Shown here: one piece after another, positions 1 to 7,918 of the stretch
Position numbering within the stretch: position 1 is the stretch's first letter
Layout: each line of letters begins with the position of its first letter
Assembly (NCBI RefSeq): GCF_002338065.1
Contig: NZ_DDHJ01000018.1
Coordinates: 161,771-193,828 of the forward strand
DNA length: 32,058 nt
Direction: 5' to 3'
Source of the DNA: Pseudomonas sp. UBA1879
GTDB lineage: Bacteria; Pseudomonadota; Gammaproteobacteria; Pseudomonadales; Pseudomonadaceae
The notes under the pieces: model-generated
Database searches by the model: none
The model's input: only the letters and a program-made list of their open reading frames with translations
What the model was told of the DNA's origin: nothing
Translations under genes and position numbers: made by a program

Positions 1-1
1 G

Positions 2-77
2 GAACGACGGCAGCGAAGCGGTGGATCAGGCGATGGAAAGCCGTCGCCTGATTGATCGCCATCGCTGCCGTCGTTTC
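2..77. repeat. 75-nt imperfect inverted repeat (large hairpin) next to the RidA-family stop codon
   Basis: The outer arms at 3-16 and 62-75 are perfectly complementary over 14 bp (AACGACGGCAGCGA). The inner arms at 25-36 and 41-52 pair over 12 bp with one G-T wobble, closing on a 4-nt loop (aaag, 37-40). The middle is an asymmetric bubble. The structure lies directly downstream of the RidA-family stop codon (76-78, minus strand). It could end or protect that transcript, or be a small palindromic mobile element. There is no T-tract, so a classical intrinsic terminator is not supported. The core ATCGCTGCCGTCGT recurs at about 3492. Confidence 0.6.
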
Positions 78-468
78 AATCCGGCAATTTCGCGATCACC
101 TTTATCTCGAAATCAAACCCATACAACCACGTCACGCCGACTGCCGTGATCGTCGGATGCGGCGCAACGCCCCAGAATTCGGGCACGACTTCCCAGATTT
201 CTTCGAATCGCTTCTGCGGATCGACGATGAACACGGTCACGTCGATGACGTCGTCGAAGGTGATGCCAGCCTCTTTCAAAATCTTATTCAAGTTATTGAA
301 GGCCAATCGCACCTGCGCTTTCAGCTCAGGTTCAGGCGAGCCATCCTCGCGGCTGCCGACCTGGCCGGACACGAACAGAAAGCCATTGGACTTGATGGCC
401 GGTGAGTAGCGGTTGCGCTCGTACAGCGCTTGGCGCCCAGGCGGGAAAACAACGTCGCGAACAGTCAT
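76..468 (-). CDS. RidA-superfamily (YjgF/YER057c/UK114) protein without the canonical arginine
   Basis: This 130-residue protein has the single-domain length and fold signature of the Rid superfamily (SPAIKSNGFLFVSGQVG near the N-terminus, DVIDVTVFIVD in the middle, FEIKVIAKLPD at the end). The ATG at 468 has a GGAGG ribosome site 6 nt upstream; the frame runs further upstream without a ribosome site. True RidA enamine/imine deaminases carry an Arg in a PARxC-type segment that holds the substrate carboxylate. Here the segment reads HPTITAV, with Ile107 at that place, so 2-aminoacrylate deamination is unlikely. It probably belongs to one of the Rid4-Rid7 groups, whose roles are mostly catabolic or unknown. 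It is divergent from a LysR regulator that is its likely controller. Confidence 0.85.
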   Translation of the reverse strand: MTVRDVVFPPGRQALYERNRYSPAIKSNGFLFVSGQVGSREDGSPEPELKAQVRLAFNNLNKILKEAGITFDDVIDVTVFIVDPQKRFEEIWEVVPEFWGVAPHPTITAVGVTWLYGFDFEIKVIAKLPD

Positions 469-569
469 GTGAAGCCTCCATCGGTGGGTCGGATCTGACC
501 CTTGATTAACGATGAGGCGACTGTAAAGGCCTTGCACCCGACCGATAAACGCGCAACCTTGATCAGCAC

Positions 570-588
570 TGTTTGGGATTACCAAACA
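570..588. promoter_or_regulatory. Candidate LysR operator, 7-bp perfect dyad
   Basis: TGTTTGG and CCAAACA flank a 5-bp centre (GATTA). Nested inside is T573-N11-A585, the classical LysR-type box with dyad symmetry. It sits 25 bp before the LysR start codon in the 145-bp space shared with the RidA-family gene. This placement fits autoregulation plus control of the divergent gene. The operator role is inferred. Confidence 0.5.
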
Positions 589-613
589 ATCCCGCTGATT
601 TTTCGGAGTCGCC

Positions 614-1525
614 ATGGATCGATTTGACGCAATGCAGGCGTTTGTGCGGGTGGTGGAAACCGGCAGTTTCACCAAAGCCGCCACCACGCTGCATATGAGC
701 AAGACCAGCGTCACCCAACTCGTGCAACAACTGGAAGCGCGCCTGCGGGTGAAGCTGCTCAACCGCACCACGCGCAAAGTGAACGTGACCGCTGATGGCG
801 CGGTGTATTACGAACGGGCCGTGCGGGTGCTGGCCGACGTCGACGATGCCGAAACCAGCCTGTCGGCCGCGGCGGCCTTGCCCCGAGGCCGATTGCGCGT
901 GGATGTCCCGAGTCCGTTCGCCCGCTTCATTCTGATCCCGGCGCTGCCTGCGTTTCAGGCGCGCTACCCGGATATCCAGATCGACCTGGGGGTGAGCGAT
1001 CGCATGGTTGACCTGATTGGCGAAAACGTCGATTGCGTGGTGCGTGGCGGCGAACTGACCGACCAGTCGCTGATGGCCCGTCATATCGGCGACCTGCAAT
1101 TGCGGGTCTATGCGGCGCCGGACTATTTGCAACGCAACGGCACGCCGAACCATCCCCATGAGTTGGAAGCGCCGCATCACCGCATTGTCGGTTATCGCTG
1201 GGCGCGCACCGGCAAGCTGTTTCCGCTGGAACTGCAACGCGGGGACGAAACGGTCCGCGTGCAGAGCCGCCATGGTCTGGTGGTGGACGACGGCAACGCG
1301 TACATCACCGCGGGTCTGGCGGGGCTGGGAGTGCTGTGGCTGCCGACCTACATGGCCAGTGGGTCGGTGGCGCAGGGGGCGCTGATTCCGCTGTTCGAGG
1401 ACTGGCAACTGAACGTGATGCCGATGTACGTCGCCTATGCGCCCAACCGGCACATCAGCTTGAAATTGCGCGTGTTCATCGATTGGATCGTCGAACTGAT
1501 GGCTGAGCAGGCAGCGACTCCGTAA
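614..1525 (+). CDS. LysR-family transcriptional regulator
   Basis: A 303-residue protein of normal LysR length. The N-terminal winged helix-turn-helix covers about residues 1-60 (AFVRVVETGSFTKAATTLHM, then VTQLVQQLEARLRVKLLNRT), followed by a linker helix and an effector-binding domain from about residue 88. It resembles the large Pseudomonas group of LysR proteins controlling oxidoreductases and small-molecule enzymes (DRFDAMQAFVRVVE start). The ATG at 614 has GGAG 6 nt upstream. It is divergent from the RidA-family gene across 145 bp holding a perfect T-N11-A dyad, so that gene and itself are the likely targets. The ligand cannot be read from sequence. Confidence 0.93.
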   Translation: MDRFDAMQAFVRVVETGSFTKAATTLHMSKTSVTQLVQQLEARLRVKLLNRTTRKVNVTADGAVYYERAVRVLADVDDAETSLSAAAALPRGRLRVDVPSPFARFILIPALPAFQARYPDIQIDLGVSDRMVDLIGENVDCVVRGGELTDQSLMARHIGDLQLRVYAAPDYLQRNGTPNHPHELEAPHHRIVGYRWARTGKLFPLELQRGDETVRVQSRHGLVVDDGNAYITAGLAGLGVLWLPTYMASGSVAQGALIPLFEDWQLNVMPMYVAYAPNRHISLKLRVFIDWIVELMAEQAATP

Positions 1526-1594
1526 ACCTCACCTGGCGCTCCAGGCGCGTTCAAAGGCGCGAATCTCTCGCGGGTATCGAGCGACGGTTTTAGG

Positions 1595-2536
1595 TCACGA
1601 TCCATTGGCCTTTTGCCGGGCCTCGGCGCGCACCACCAGCCCGATGCCGATGGCGGAAATGGCCATCCCCGCTGCCATTGGCCAGGACAATGGCTCATCG
1701 AACATGGCCCAGGCCCAGAGCAGGGTGATCGGCGGGCTCAGGTACAGGACGCTGGCGACGCGGGTCGCTGTGCTGCGACGCAGGCAGATCCAGTACAAGC
1801 CGTAGCCGCCGAGGGTCGACAGGCCGACTGTCCACAGCACGCTCAGGGCAAACCCCGCCGAGGGAATCGGTGCCAGGCTGCCTTGGCTGCCCTCGATGGC
1901 GGCGAAGGCAAAACTGGAGACGAAGCATTGCAACCACAGGTTGGGCAGCAGGCCCATGGACGGCGACGCGCTGGCGCGTTTCTGCCATAACGTTGCGACC
2001 GCAAGTGACAGCATCCCGGCCACCGGCAAACCGTAGGCCCACAGCGGCGCATCGCCCAGCACCAAGGCGCCATGGGTGACCCACAGTACGCCGATCAGTC
2101 CGACGATCAGCCCCATCCAGACCTGACGCACCAACCGCTCGCCGAGAAAAATTGCTGCCAGCAGCGCCATGCCCAGTGGCAACAGGTCGGCGCACAAGGC
2201 GGCGAGCCCCGCCGGGACGCCCAGCTCAATGCCTCGCGTGACGCCGGTCAGGTAACCCGCCATGGCCAACAACCCGATCCCCGCATTGTTCAGCAGGACA
2301 GAAACCGGCGTCTTCAGCAGCGCCTTGTAAACGAAGGGCAGCAGCAGAAGCGAAACGACGACGCTGCGCCAGAACACCACCAGCAGTGCCGGGGCGTAGT
2401 CGATGGAAAAGCGCGCTCCGATGAACCCGGAGCTCCAGGTCAGCAGCAGCCCTGCCTCCAGCACAGGCAGCGGCAGGGTTTGGCGCCAGGAAAGGCGCGT
2501 CGCGTGGTCGTCTCGAATCGGGATGGGCTGGCTCAT
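1595..2536 (-). CDS. EamA/DMT-superfamily transporter
   Basis: A 313-residue polytopic inner-membrane protein with about ten hydrophobic segments arranged as two EamA repeats (roughly residues 20-150 and 165-300). Typical segments are LLLTWSSGFIGARF at the start and LSPPITLLWAWAMFDEPLSW in the second half. Family members export amino acids, metabolites or drugs; the substrate here is unknown. The ATG at 2536 is preferred; an in-frame TTG two codons upstream is possible, and neither has a strong ribosome site. It is divergent from a LysR gene across 74 bp with an inverted repeat, a common arrangement for a regulated exporter. Confidence 0.9.
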   Translation of the reverse strand: MSQPIPIRDDHATRLSWRQTLPLPVLEAGLLLTWSSGFIGARFSIDYAPALLVVFWRSVVVSLLLLPFVYKALLKTPVSVLLNNAGIGLLAMAGYLTGVTRGIELGVPAGLAALCADLLPLGMALLAAIFLGERLVRQVWMGLIVGLIGVLWVTHGALVLGDAPLWAYGLPVAGMLSLAVATLWQKRASASPSMGLLPNLWLQCFVSSFAFAAIEGSQGSLAPIPSAGFALSVLWTVGLSTLGGYGLYWICLRRSTATRVASVLYLSPPITLLWAWAMFDEPLSWPMAAGMAISAIGIGLVVRAEARQKANGS

Positions 2537-2543
2537 TCCCAAA

Positions 2544-2564
2544 GACTACGAAACCGGCGTAGTC
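2544..2564. promoter_or_regulatory. Candidate operator, 7-bp perfect inverted repeat between DMT transporter and LysR genes
   Basis: GACTACG (2544-2550) and CGTAGTC (2558-2564) are perfect inverted arms around a 7-bp centre. The repeat begins 8 bp upstream of the transporter start codon and ends 46 bp before the LysR start, so binding there could block the transporter start. It is not a strict T-N11-A box (T2547 and A2561 are 13 apart). The role is inferred from position. Confidence 0.45.
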
Positions 2565-2610
2565 TAATAAATCAAAATATCGTGCATCAGTTGTTCATCA
2601 GGATTGAATC

Positions 2611-3465
2611 ATGACGGCCATTCTCGACATCGATCTTTTGCGCACCTTTCATGCGGTGGTGCGCATCGGCAAATTCAGCGCAGCCGCCGAGCAGCTGCAC
2701 AAAAGCCCGGCGGCGGTGAGCGTGCATATTCAGCGTCTGGAGGCAGTGGCAGGCGGGCGGCTGTTGCACCGCGACAATCAGTCCATTTCCCTGACAGTGC
2801 TGGGGAAGCGGCTGTTGGTCTCGACCGCCGAGCTGTTGCGCACCCACGACCAGGCGCTGGCCGATCTGCATGGCACTGATCTGGCGGGACGCATCACCCT
2901 GGGGGTGCCTGACGAGTACGCGATCCACGTCATTCGCGACATTCTGCCAACGTTCGCCGCGGCCTGGCCGAACGTTGTGCTGGAGCTCAAGACCGGGCCA
3001 AGCTATGCCCTGCGCGAGTGGGTTCGGCGCGGCAAGTTGCAAGCGGCCGTGGTGGCGCAGATCAAGGGAGAATCTGGCCCCGACACCCAGCTGCTGATGT
3101 CGACCACCCCGGTCTGGGTCGGACCGGCGAACAGCACCGTGGCACTCAACGATCCTCTGCCACTGGCCGTTCACGCGCCGCAATGTCCCTACCGCGAAGC
3201 CATGACCGAATCCCTCAAAGCCACCGGTCGCCGCTTGCGCATCGTCCTTGAGAGCCCTTCCAATCAGGCCGTCAAAGCCTGCGTGGAAGCGGGGCTGGCC
3301 GTCAGCCTGATCGACCGTGGCAAGGTCACCGAACGCATGCAGATCCTCGACGGCCTGCCGACCATTCCGGACCACGACATCGTTTTCATGCGCAGCGCAG
3401 CGTCGCGGGGGGATGAAGCGGTGGACGTACTTGCGCGGGCGATGCAGCAGTCGTTTCGGCTGTAG
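2611..3465 (+). CDS. LysR-family transcriptional regulator
   Basis: A 284-residue LysR protein with an N-terminal winged helix-turn-helix (DLLRTFHAVVRIGKFSAAAE, then AAVSVHIQRLE) and a LysR substrate domain from about residue 90 (GRITLGVPDEYAIHVIRDIL). It starts at ATG 2611. The only nearby gene in the divergent position is the DMT exporter, so the pair is probably a regulator with its exporter. It ends 91 bp before the convergent methyltransferase gene. The effector is unknown. Confidence 0.92.
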   Translation: MTAILDIDLLRTFHAVVRIGKFSAAAEQLHKSPAAVSVHIQRLEAVAGGRLLHRDNQSISLTVLGKRLLVSTAELLRTHDQALADLHGTDLAGRITLGVPDEYAIHVIRDILPTFAAAWPNVVLELKTGPSYALREWVRRGKLQAAVVAQIKGESGPDTQLLMSTTPVWVGPANSTVALNDPLPLAVHAPQCPYREAMTESLKATGRRLRIVLESPSNQAVKACVEAGLAVSLIDRGKVTERMQILDGLPTIPDHDIVFMRSAASRGDEAVDVLARAMQQSFRL

Positions 3466-3556
3466 TTTGCAGGTTCTCGATGGTGAGTTGTGGATCGCTG
3501 CCGTCGTCCCTCTGGGGTTTCCTACAAGAACGGTGGCGTATGGAAGATTCCTCGGG

Positions 3557-4327
3557 TCAGTCCAGCCGGCGGCACAGGTAGGCCTGGGTCTGGTAGGGAA
3601 ACTCGATGCTGTCGCGGCCGCGCAGGGCGGGATGGGTCTTGATCAGGTCACGCAGTTGTTCGGCGACCACGGCTTTTTCGGCGTCAGGCAGCGCGGCGAT
3701 GAAGCTGACGGACAGGAAGCGGTTCATGATCACCGTTTCCGCGGGTCCGACGTGACCGTAGGTAAAACAGCTGAGTTCGGGCGCAGCGAAGTGAGGACCG
3801 TTGAAGGGCAGACGCCATTGGCCGGTGTGAAAACGCGGGGTGTCGCCTTCGTACGGGGTGATGATGCGAGTGATCTCCGCGACCCAGTCCACGGACTCGT
3901 CCCGCACGTTCCAGATCAGCCCCAATCGACCACCCGGTTTGAGCACCCGATGGATCTCGGCAAGTGCGGCTTGATTGGCGAACCAGTGAAAAGCCTGGGC
4001 GCAGACCACCGCATCCACCGTGTTGTCGGGAAGGGGCAGCGCTTCTGCGGTGCCGGGCATGACGGGGGTGTCTGGCAGCGCTTTGGCGAACTCCAGACGC
4101 ATGGCCTCGACAGGCTCGACGGCGGTCAGGTGTCTGGTCAACGGCGACAGCAGGCGGGTGAACTTGCCGGTGCCGGCGCCGAGGTCTACCACTGAGGTCT
4201 GTTCGTTGATGCCTAACATACGCTTGAGCCAAAGGCTCAATTCGTGCGGGTAATCCGGACGACCTTGGGTGTAGGTGCCGGCCTGCGTCGAAAACCCCAC
4301 TTGAGCCGCTTTGTGAACGACTGACAT
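3557..4327 (-). CDS. Class I SAM-dependent methyltransferase (Methyltransf_11 type)
   Basis: The protein is 256 residues from ATG 4327, which has GAGG 9 nt upstream; an ATG 15 nt further out lacks a ribosome site. The SAM-binding motif I is VVDLGAGTGKFTRLL at about residues 45-60, followed by the acidic motif II (AVEPVEAM), DAVVCAQAFHWF (motif III/IV) and LKPGGRLGLIWN (post-motif). This order is typical of the family that includes trans-aconitate and small-molecule methyltransferases. The substrate is not identifiable. It lies 76 bp downstream of the PhnD-like gene on the same strand and may be co-transcribed, but nothing links it functionally to c-di-GMP signalling. Confidence 0.88.
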   Translation of the reverse strand: MSVVHKAAQVGFSTQAGTYTQGRPDYPHELSLWLKRMLGINEQTSVVDLGAGTGKFTRLLSPLTRHLTAVEPVEAMRLEFAKALPDTPVMPGTAEALPLPDNTVDAVVCAQAFHWFANQAALAEIHRVLKPGGRLGLIWNVRDESVDWVAEITRIITPYEGDTPRFHTGQWRLPFNGPHFAAPELSCFTYGHVGPAETVIMNRFLSVSFIAALPDAEKAVVAEQLRDLIKTHPALRGRDSIEFPYQTQAYLCRRLD

Positions 4328-4403
4328 TTCAGTGACCCTCATCGTAGAAAGGTGGCCGGCGGATTATGCGCCAGTTTGCCCCCACCGAAGATGAAAGTGG
4401 CAA

Positions 4404-5309
4404 TCATGGCGCCGCCGTCTGGTCCTGCATCATGCGCAACAGCGGGGCGTATTCGGCATGGCTCACCGGAACGATGCCGGAGGCCTTCTGCGAATCCAGA
4501 AACCCCGACAGCCCTTGCTGATCGTTCAGCATCGCGGCGCGCACTCGCTCTTTCAGCGGGCCACACACGCTGCCGCTGAACACGAAGGGATCGTAGTAAA
4601 TCGGCTCGGAGCGCCACAGGACCTTGAAGGTGTCCCGCTGAATCAGCCCGTCGGCGAGGTATTCATCGGCCCTCACGCTGGACACGAACGCGGCGTCCAC
4701 TTTGTGATTGATCAGCGCGTCCAGCGATCTGTCGTGAGAGCCCGAATAGGCGATCGAGCCGAAGAACTGTGCCAGCGGCAGGCCGGTCACCCGGGAGAAT
4801 TCGGTGTTCGGCACCAGGCTCCCCGAGGTGCTGGCCGGGTCGGTCAAGACCACGGTTTTCCCCCTCAAGCCATTGATGTCGGTCGCCACCTCGGGACGCG
4901 CCAACAACAGCGCTTGATAGTGATGGCCGGCGGGCGTGAAAAAGCCATGGTTGATGGTCAGGCTGGCAAAGGGCTCGATGCGCGGGTCGCGGCGGTACGC
5001 CAGTATGTAGGACGCCGGGCCCAGCCAGGCAATGTCGACGCCGCCGGAGACGATGGCATCGATCACGCTTTCATAGGAGGACGATGGCACGATTTCTACC
5101 GGAATGCCGGTGGCGCTGCTGAGCCGTTCGATCAACGGTTTTTGCTCGTCGAGCAAGGCGTCCATGCTCTTCTTGGGAATCACCGCGATGCGCAGGCTCT
5201 GCTGCGTGCACAGCGCTGTCGAGGCGGAGGCCGTGGGGGAGGGCGCTGCCAGACACGCGTTGAACATCAAGGCGGTCAGCACCGTGATGACGCCGTTCAC
5301 TGCACGCAT
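4404..5309 (-). CDS. PhnD-like phosphate/phosphonate periplasmic binding protein
   Basis: A 301-residue exported protein. The first about 22 residues form a Sec signal peptide (VITVLTALMFNACLAAP). The body matches the PhnD/TauA-like type II binding-protein fold: LRIAVIPKK, then SSYESVIDAIVSGGVDIAWL, KTVVLTDPASTSGSLVPN and VDAAFVSS. The ATG at 5309 lies inside the last codons of the upstream GGDEF-EAL gene (13-bp overlap), so translation is probably coupled. No ABC permease or ATPase gene is adjacent, so transport is unlikely. By analogy with periplasmic proteins that control c-di-GMP enzymes (NspS with MbaA in Vibrio) it may sense a ligand for its neighbour. That link is inferred. Confidence 0.88.
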   Translation of the reverse strand: MRAVNGVITVLTALMFNACLAAPSPTASASTALCTQQSLRIAVIPKKSMDALLDEQKPLIERLSSATGIPVEIVPSSSYESVIDAIVSGGVDIAWLGPASYILAYRRDPRIEPFASLTINHGFFTPAGHHYQALLLARPEVATDINGLRGKTVVLTDPASTSGSLVPNTEFSRVTGLPLAQFFGSIAYSGSHDRSLDALINHKVDAAFVSSVRADEYLADGLIQRDTFKVLWRSEPIYYDPFVFSGSVCGPLKERVRAAMLNDQQGLSGFLDSQKASGIVPVSHAEYAPLLRMMQDQTAAP

Positions 5310-7654
5310 GGGGTTTCCGTCGCAACCGTGTGAGTAACGTTCGCGGCTGCCGCGTCCATGAAGGGCGGGTATTCGGCCAGTTGCGCCGCCGCCAGCGGAC
5401 GGCTGAAGTGATACCCCTGCGCCACGTCGCACCCGGCGATCTTCAGGCACACCACCTGCTCGCGAGTTTCCACGCCTTCGGCCACGACCGTCAGGCCCAG
5501 GCGCTTGGCGAGGATGATGGTGGAAGAAACGATGGGGCTGTCGTCCGGTGTGTTGGACAGCGGCGCGATGAGCGTACGGTCGATTTTCAGCTTGGTCAGC
5601 GGCAGCGATTGCAGATGGGCAAAGCCGGCGTAGCCCATGCCGAAATCGTCAAGGCTGATGTTCATCCCCGCGTCGCGCAAGCGCTGCAAATGCTTAACCG
5701 CGCGACCTTCCTGATCGAGCAGCGCGGTTTCGGTGATTTCCAGCTCCATCCACTGCGCGGGAATCCTGTGCCGCGACAGTTTGGCCAGCACCCGGTCGCT
5801 GAAATCGGCCTGATGCAGCTGCAAGGCCGAGACGTTGACTGCAAGGCGCAGTTGCCGGCCTTCCTTGCGCCACTGTTCGAGGGTCTCGCACGCCAGCCGC
5901 AGCACCTCCCAACCCAGTGCGATGATGAAGCCGCTGCGCTCGGCCAGCGAGATGAAACGGTCAGGAAAGAGCAGCCCGAATTCAGGGTGTTCCCAGCGCA
6001 CCAGCGCCTCGTACCCGTCGACCACCATGGCGTCCAGACGAATCTGCGGCTGGTAATGCAACACAAACTGGCGCTCGCTCAACGCGTGACCGAACGCCTG
6101 TTCCAGCATGAACTCTTCAACATCGGCCACGTTCAGCGACGGGTCGAAGAAGCGGTACTGACCGCGACCCGCGCGCTTGGCCGAGTACATCGCGGCATCG
6201 GCGCTACGGATCAAATCCTCGACGTCCTGGCCGTCCCGCGGGCAAATGCTCACGCCGACACTGGGGCTGGTGGTGACTTCGTGTTCGCCGAGGGAATAGA
6301 TTGCCGACAGTTTTTGCACCAGGCCGCGCACCCAGCCGTCGATCTGTTCTTCCGTGCGTTCGCCGGCCAGCAGCACGACGAACTCGTCGCCGCCAAAGCG
6401 CGCCGCCTCGTCGTCCGGGTCCAGCAGGCGACCGATGCGTCCGGCCACGGCTTGCAGGAGCATGTCGCCGACCTTGTGGCCGAGGGAGTCGTTGATCGAT
6501 TTGAAGCGGTCCATGTCGATGAACAGGATCGCCATCAGCCGTCGCTTACCCCGCTGGCTGGACAGCGTGCGCGCTGCGACCTCAAGGAACTGACGGCGGT
6601 TGTGCAGCCCGCTCAGGTGGTCGGTGGCCGCGGCGTGGCTGCTGCGTCGGTGTTCGTCTTCCAGACGCCCGATCAACTCCTGATTGACCTGTTGCGCCTG
6701 CTCCAGCGCGTTGAACGCTTCCTGGCGCTTGCGCAGCACGCGCAGGGTCCAGATTAGGCTGCCGAGGATGACCAGCGTCATGAACAGGTTCAGCCACAGC
6801 TGGCGTTTATAGGTCAGGCGCGAGGACGCGAGAATGTCGTCGTCCGCCTGACTCACCACCACGCTGAACCCGCGCTGCGGCACGCGCAGGTACATGCTCT
6901 GAAAGGCAGTGTCCCTCGACACCTGCGTCAGCAGGCCGGTGGTTTCGCCGTCAAGGGGAAGCTCGGGGGCCATCGTCACCGCCGATACCATGACGCCGCT
7001 GCTGCTGATGCGCAGGCGTTCGTGACCGTCGTTGTCGAGCAAACGCATCATGCCGCTTTGCCCGAGGTCGATGTGTTCGAACAGCGCCGCGAGGTAGCCC
7101 ACGTCCAGCTGCACAACGAGAATGCTGTCCATCCTGCCCGTGGCCGAGTCCACCAGCGGCAGCAGAAACGGCAGGCGCCAACTTGGCACCAGCGGGCTGC
7201 TTTCGGCCAGGGAGGCACTGGGCAGCAGCGCCTTGAAACCGTAACGCTCGGCGTGCTGTTGCAGTTGCGTCAGCCACTCGTTCGGGAGCTGGCGCGGTTC
7301 GTCGAAATGACTGGCGGACAGCAGGCTCCCGCCGCTGTCGTACAGGCTCATGCGTTTGAACACCGGGTCTTCGGCGAGCATGCGCACCAGCCCCCGGTGG
7401 CGCTGACCGAGGTCCTCCATGTCGCTGCGTGTGACCCGGCCGATGGCTTGTGCGCGGTCAACTAACTGGCGCAGGTTTTCAGCGGCAATGGTCGCCAGAT
7501 TAAGGTGTTCCGCCGACTTGGCAGCGAGCGCTTCGCGGTGCGACGTGGCTTTCTGCTGGCCGTAAAGCGCCCACAGAAACACCAGCGTCGCGGCGCACAA
7601 CGTCATTAACAAGCCTTGGAGAAAACTGAGGGAGGAGAACGATCGGCGGACCAC
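5297..7654 (-). CDS. Membrane GGDEF-EAL protein (diguanylate cyclase/phosphodiesterase)
   Basis: A 785-residue inner-membrane protein. TM1 is about residues 14-31, a periplasmic sensor region of Cache type follows (about 35-285), and TM2 is about 286-305. A short coiled coil (EALEQAQQVNQELIGRLEDE) leads to GGDEF (motif intact at 421-425) and EAL (549-551). EAL metal and catalytic motifs are all present: VNVS, EITE, LDDFG, KIDR, EGVE and QGYHF. The inhibitory I-site is not RxxD: DPDD stands at the expected place. The GTG start is chosen because AGGAAG lies 8 nt upstream; an ATG 5 nt upstream is out of frame. It overlaps the PhnD-like gene, its probable periplasmic partner. Net activity cannot be predicted. 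Confidence 0.93.
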   Translation of the reverse strand: MVRRSFSSLSFLQGLLMTLCAATLVFLWALYGQQKATSHREALAAKSAEHLNLATIAAENLRQLVDRAQAIGRVTRSDMEDLGQRHRGLVRMLAEDPVFKRMSLYDSGGSLLSASHFDEPRQLPNEWLTQLQQHAERYGFKALLPSASLAESSPLVPSWRLPFLLPLVDSATGRMDSILVVQLDVGYLAALFEHIDLGQSGMMRLLDNDGHERLRISSSGVMVSAVTMAPELPLDGETTGLLTQVSRDTAFQSMYLRVPQRGFSVVVSQADDDILASSRLTYKRQLWLNLFMTLVILGSLIWTLRVLRKRQEAFNALEQAQQVNQELIGRLEDEHRRSSHAAATDHLSGLHNRRQFLEVAARTLSSQRGKRRLMAILFIDMDRFKSINDSLGHKVGDMLLQAVAGRIGRLLDPDDEAARFGGDEFVVLLAGERTEEQIDGWVRGLVQKLSAIYSLGEHEVTTSPSVGVSICPRDGQDVEDLIRSADAAMYSAKRAGRGQYRFFDPSLNVADVEEFMLEQAFGHALSERQFVLHYQPQIRLDAMVVDGYEALVRWEHPEFGLLFPDRFISLAERSGFIIALGWEVLRLACETLEQWRKEGRQLRLAVNVSALQLHQADFSDRVLAKLSRHRIPAQWMELEITETALLDQEGRAVKHLQRLRDAGMNISLDDFGMGYAGFAHLQSLPLTKLKIDRTLIAPLSNTPDDSPIVSSTIILAKRLGLTVVAEGVETREQVVCLKIAGCDVAQGYHFSRPLAAAQLAEYPPFMDAAAANVTHTVATETPCVQ

Positions 7655-7851
7655 TGCATGTACTTCCTGCCGCGAGGTGATGGCAGAGTAATACTGCTTT
7701 GTGACAGGTTCGTGACTTGAGGTGTTCGCCGACTAGCCGTCCGGATAGCGCATGCGGTGGATCGGCTGGCGCCAGCCGCGTGACACTCCGCCTTCGGCCG
7801 TCCTTCCTCCGGCCGCTCCTGCAGGATCGGTGGTTTGGTCAGAAAGTGCTG

Positions 7852-7867
7852 CCTGGTCAGGACCAGG
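7852..7867. other. Short perfect palindrome (hairpin) between LysR and GGDEF-EAL genes
   Basis: CCTGGTC and GACCAGG are perfect 7-bp arms with a 2-bp centre. The palindrome lies 51 bp downstream of the LysR stop codon and about 200 bp upstream of the GGDEF-EAL start, within a 264-bp gap that has no convincing gene. It may be a weak terminator for the LysR transcript or a protein-binding site. No T-tract follows on the minus strand. Confidence 0.3.
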
Positions 7868-7918
7868 TGCTGGGCTTGCAAGGGGGCAGACGCTACACGG
7901 TTGCCTGAGTCAGCGCCA

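Noticed and set aside
5330..6757. 475-codon plus-strand frame opposite the GGDEF-EAL gene
   Set aside because: It is antisense to a gene with complete catalytic motifs; the peptide is His/Gln/Arg-rich as expected of a GC-rich shadow frame.
7655..7918. Small plus-strand frames of 63-90 codons in the LysR to GGDEF-EAL gap
   Set aside because: They overlap each other in different frames, have no ribosome sites and no protein-like composition.
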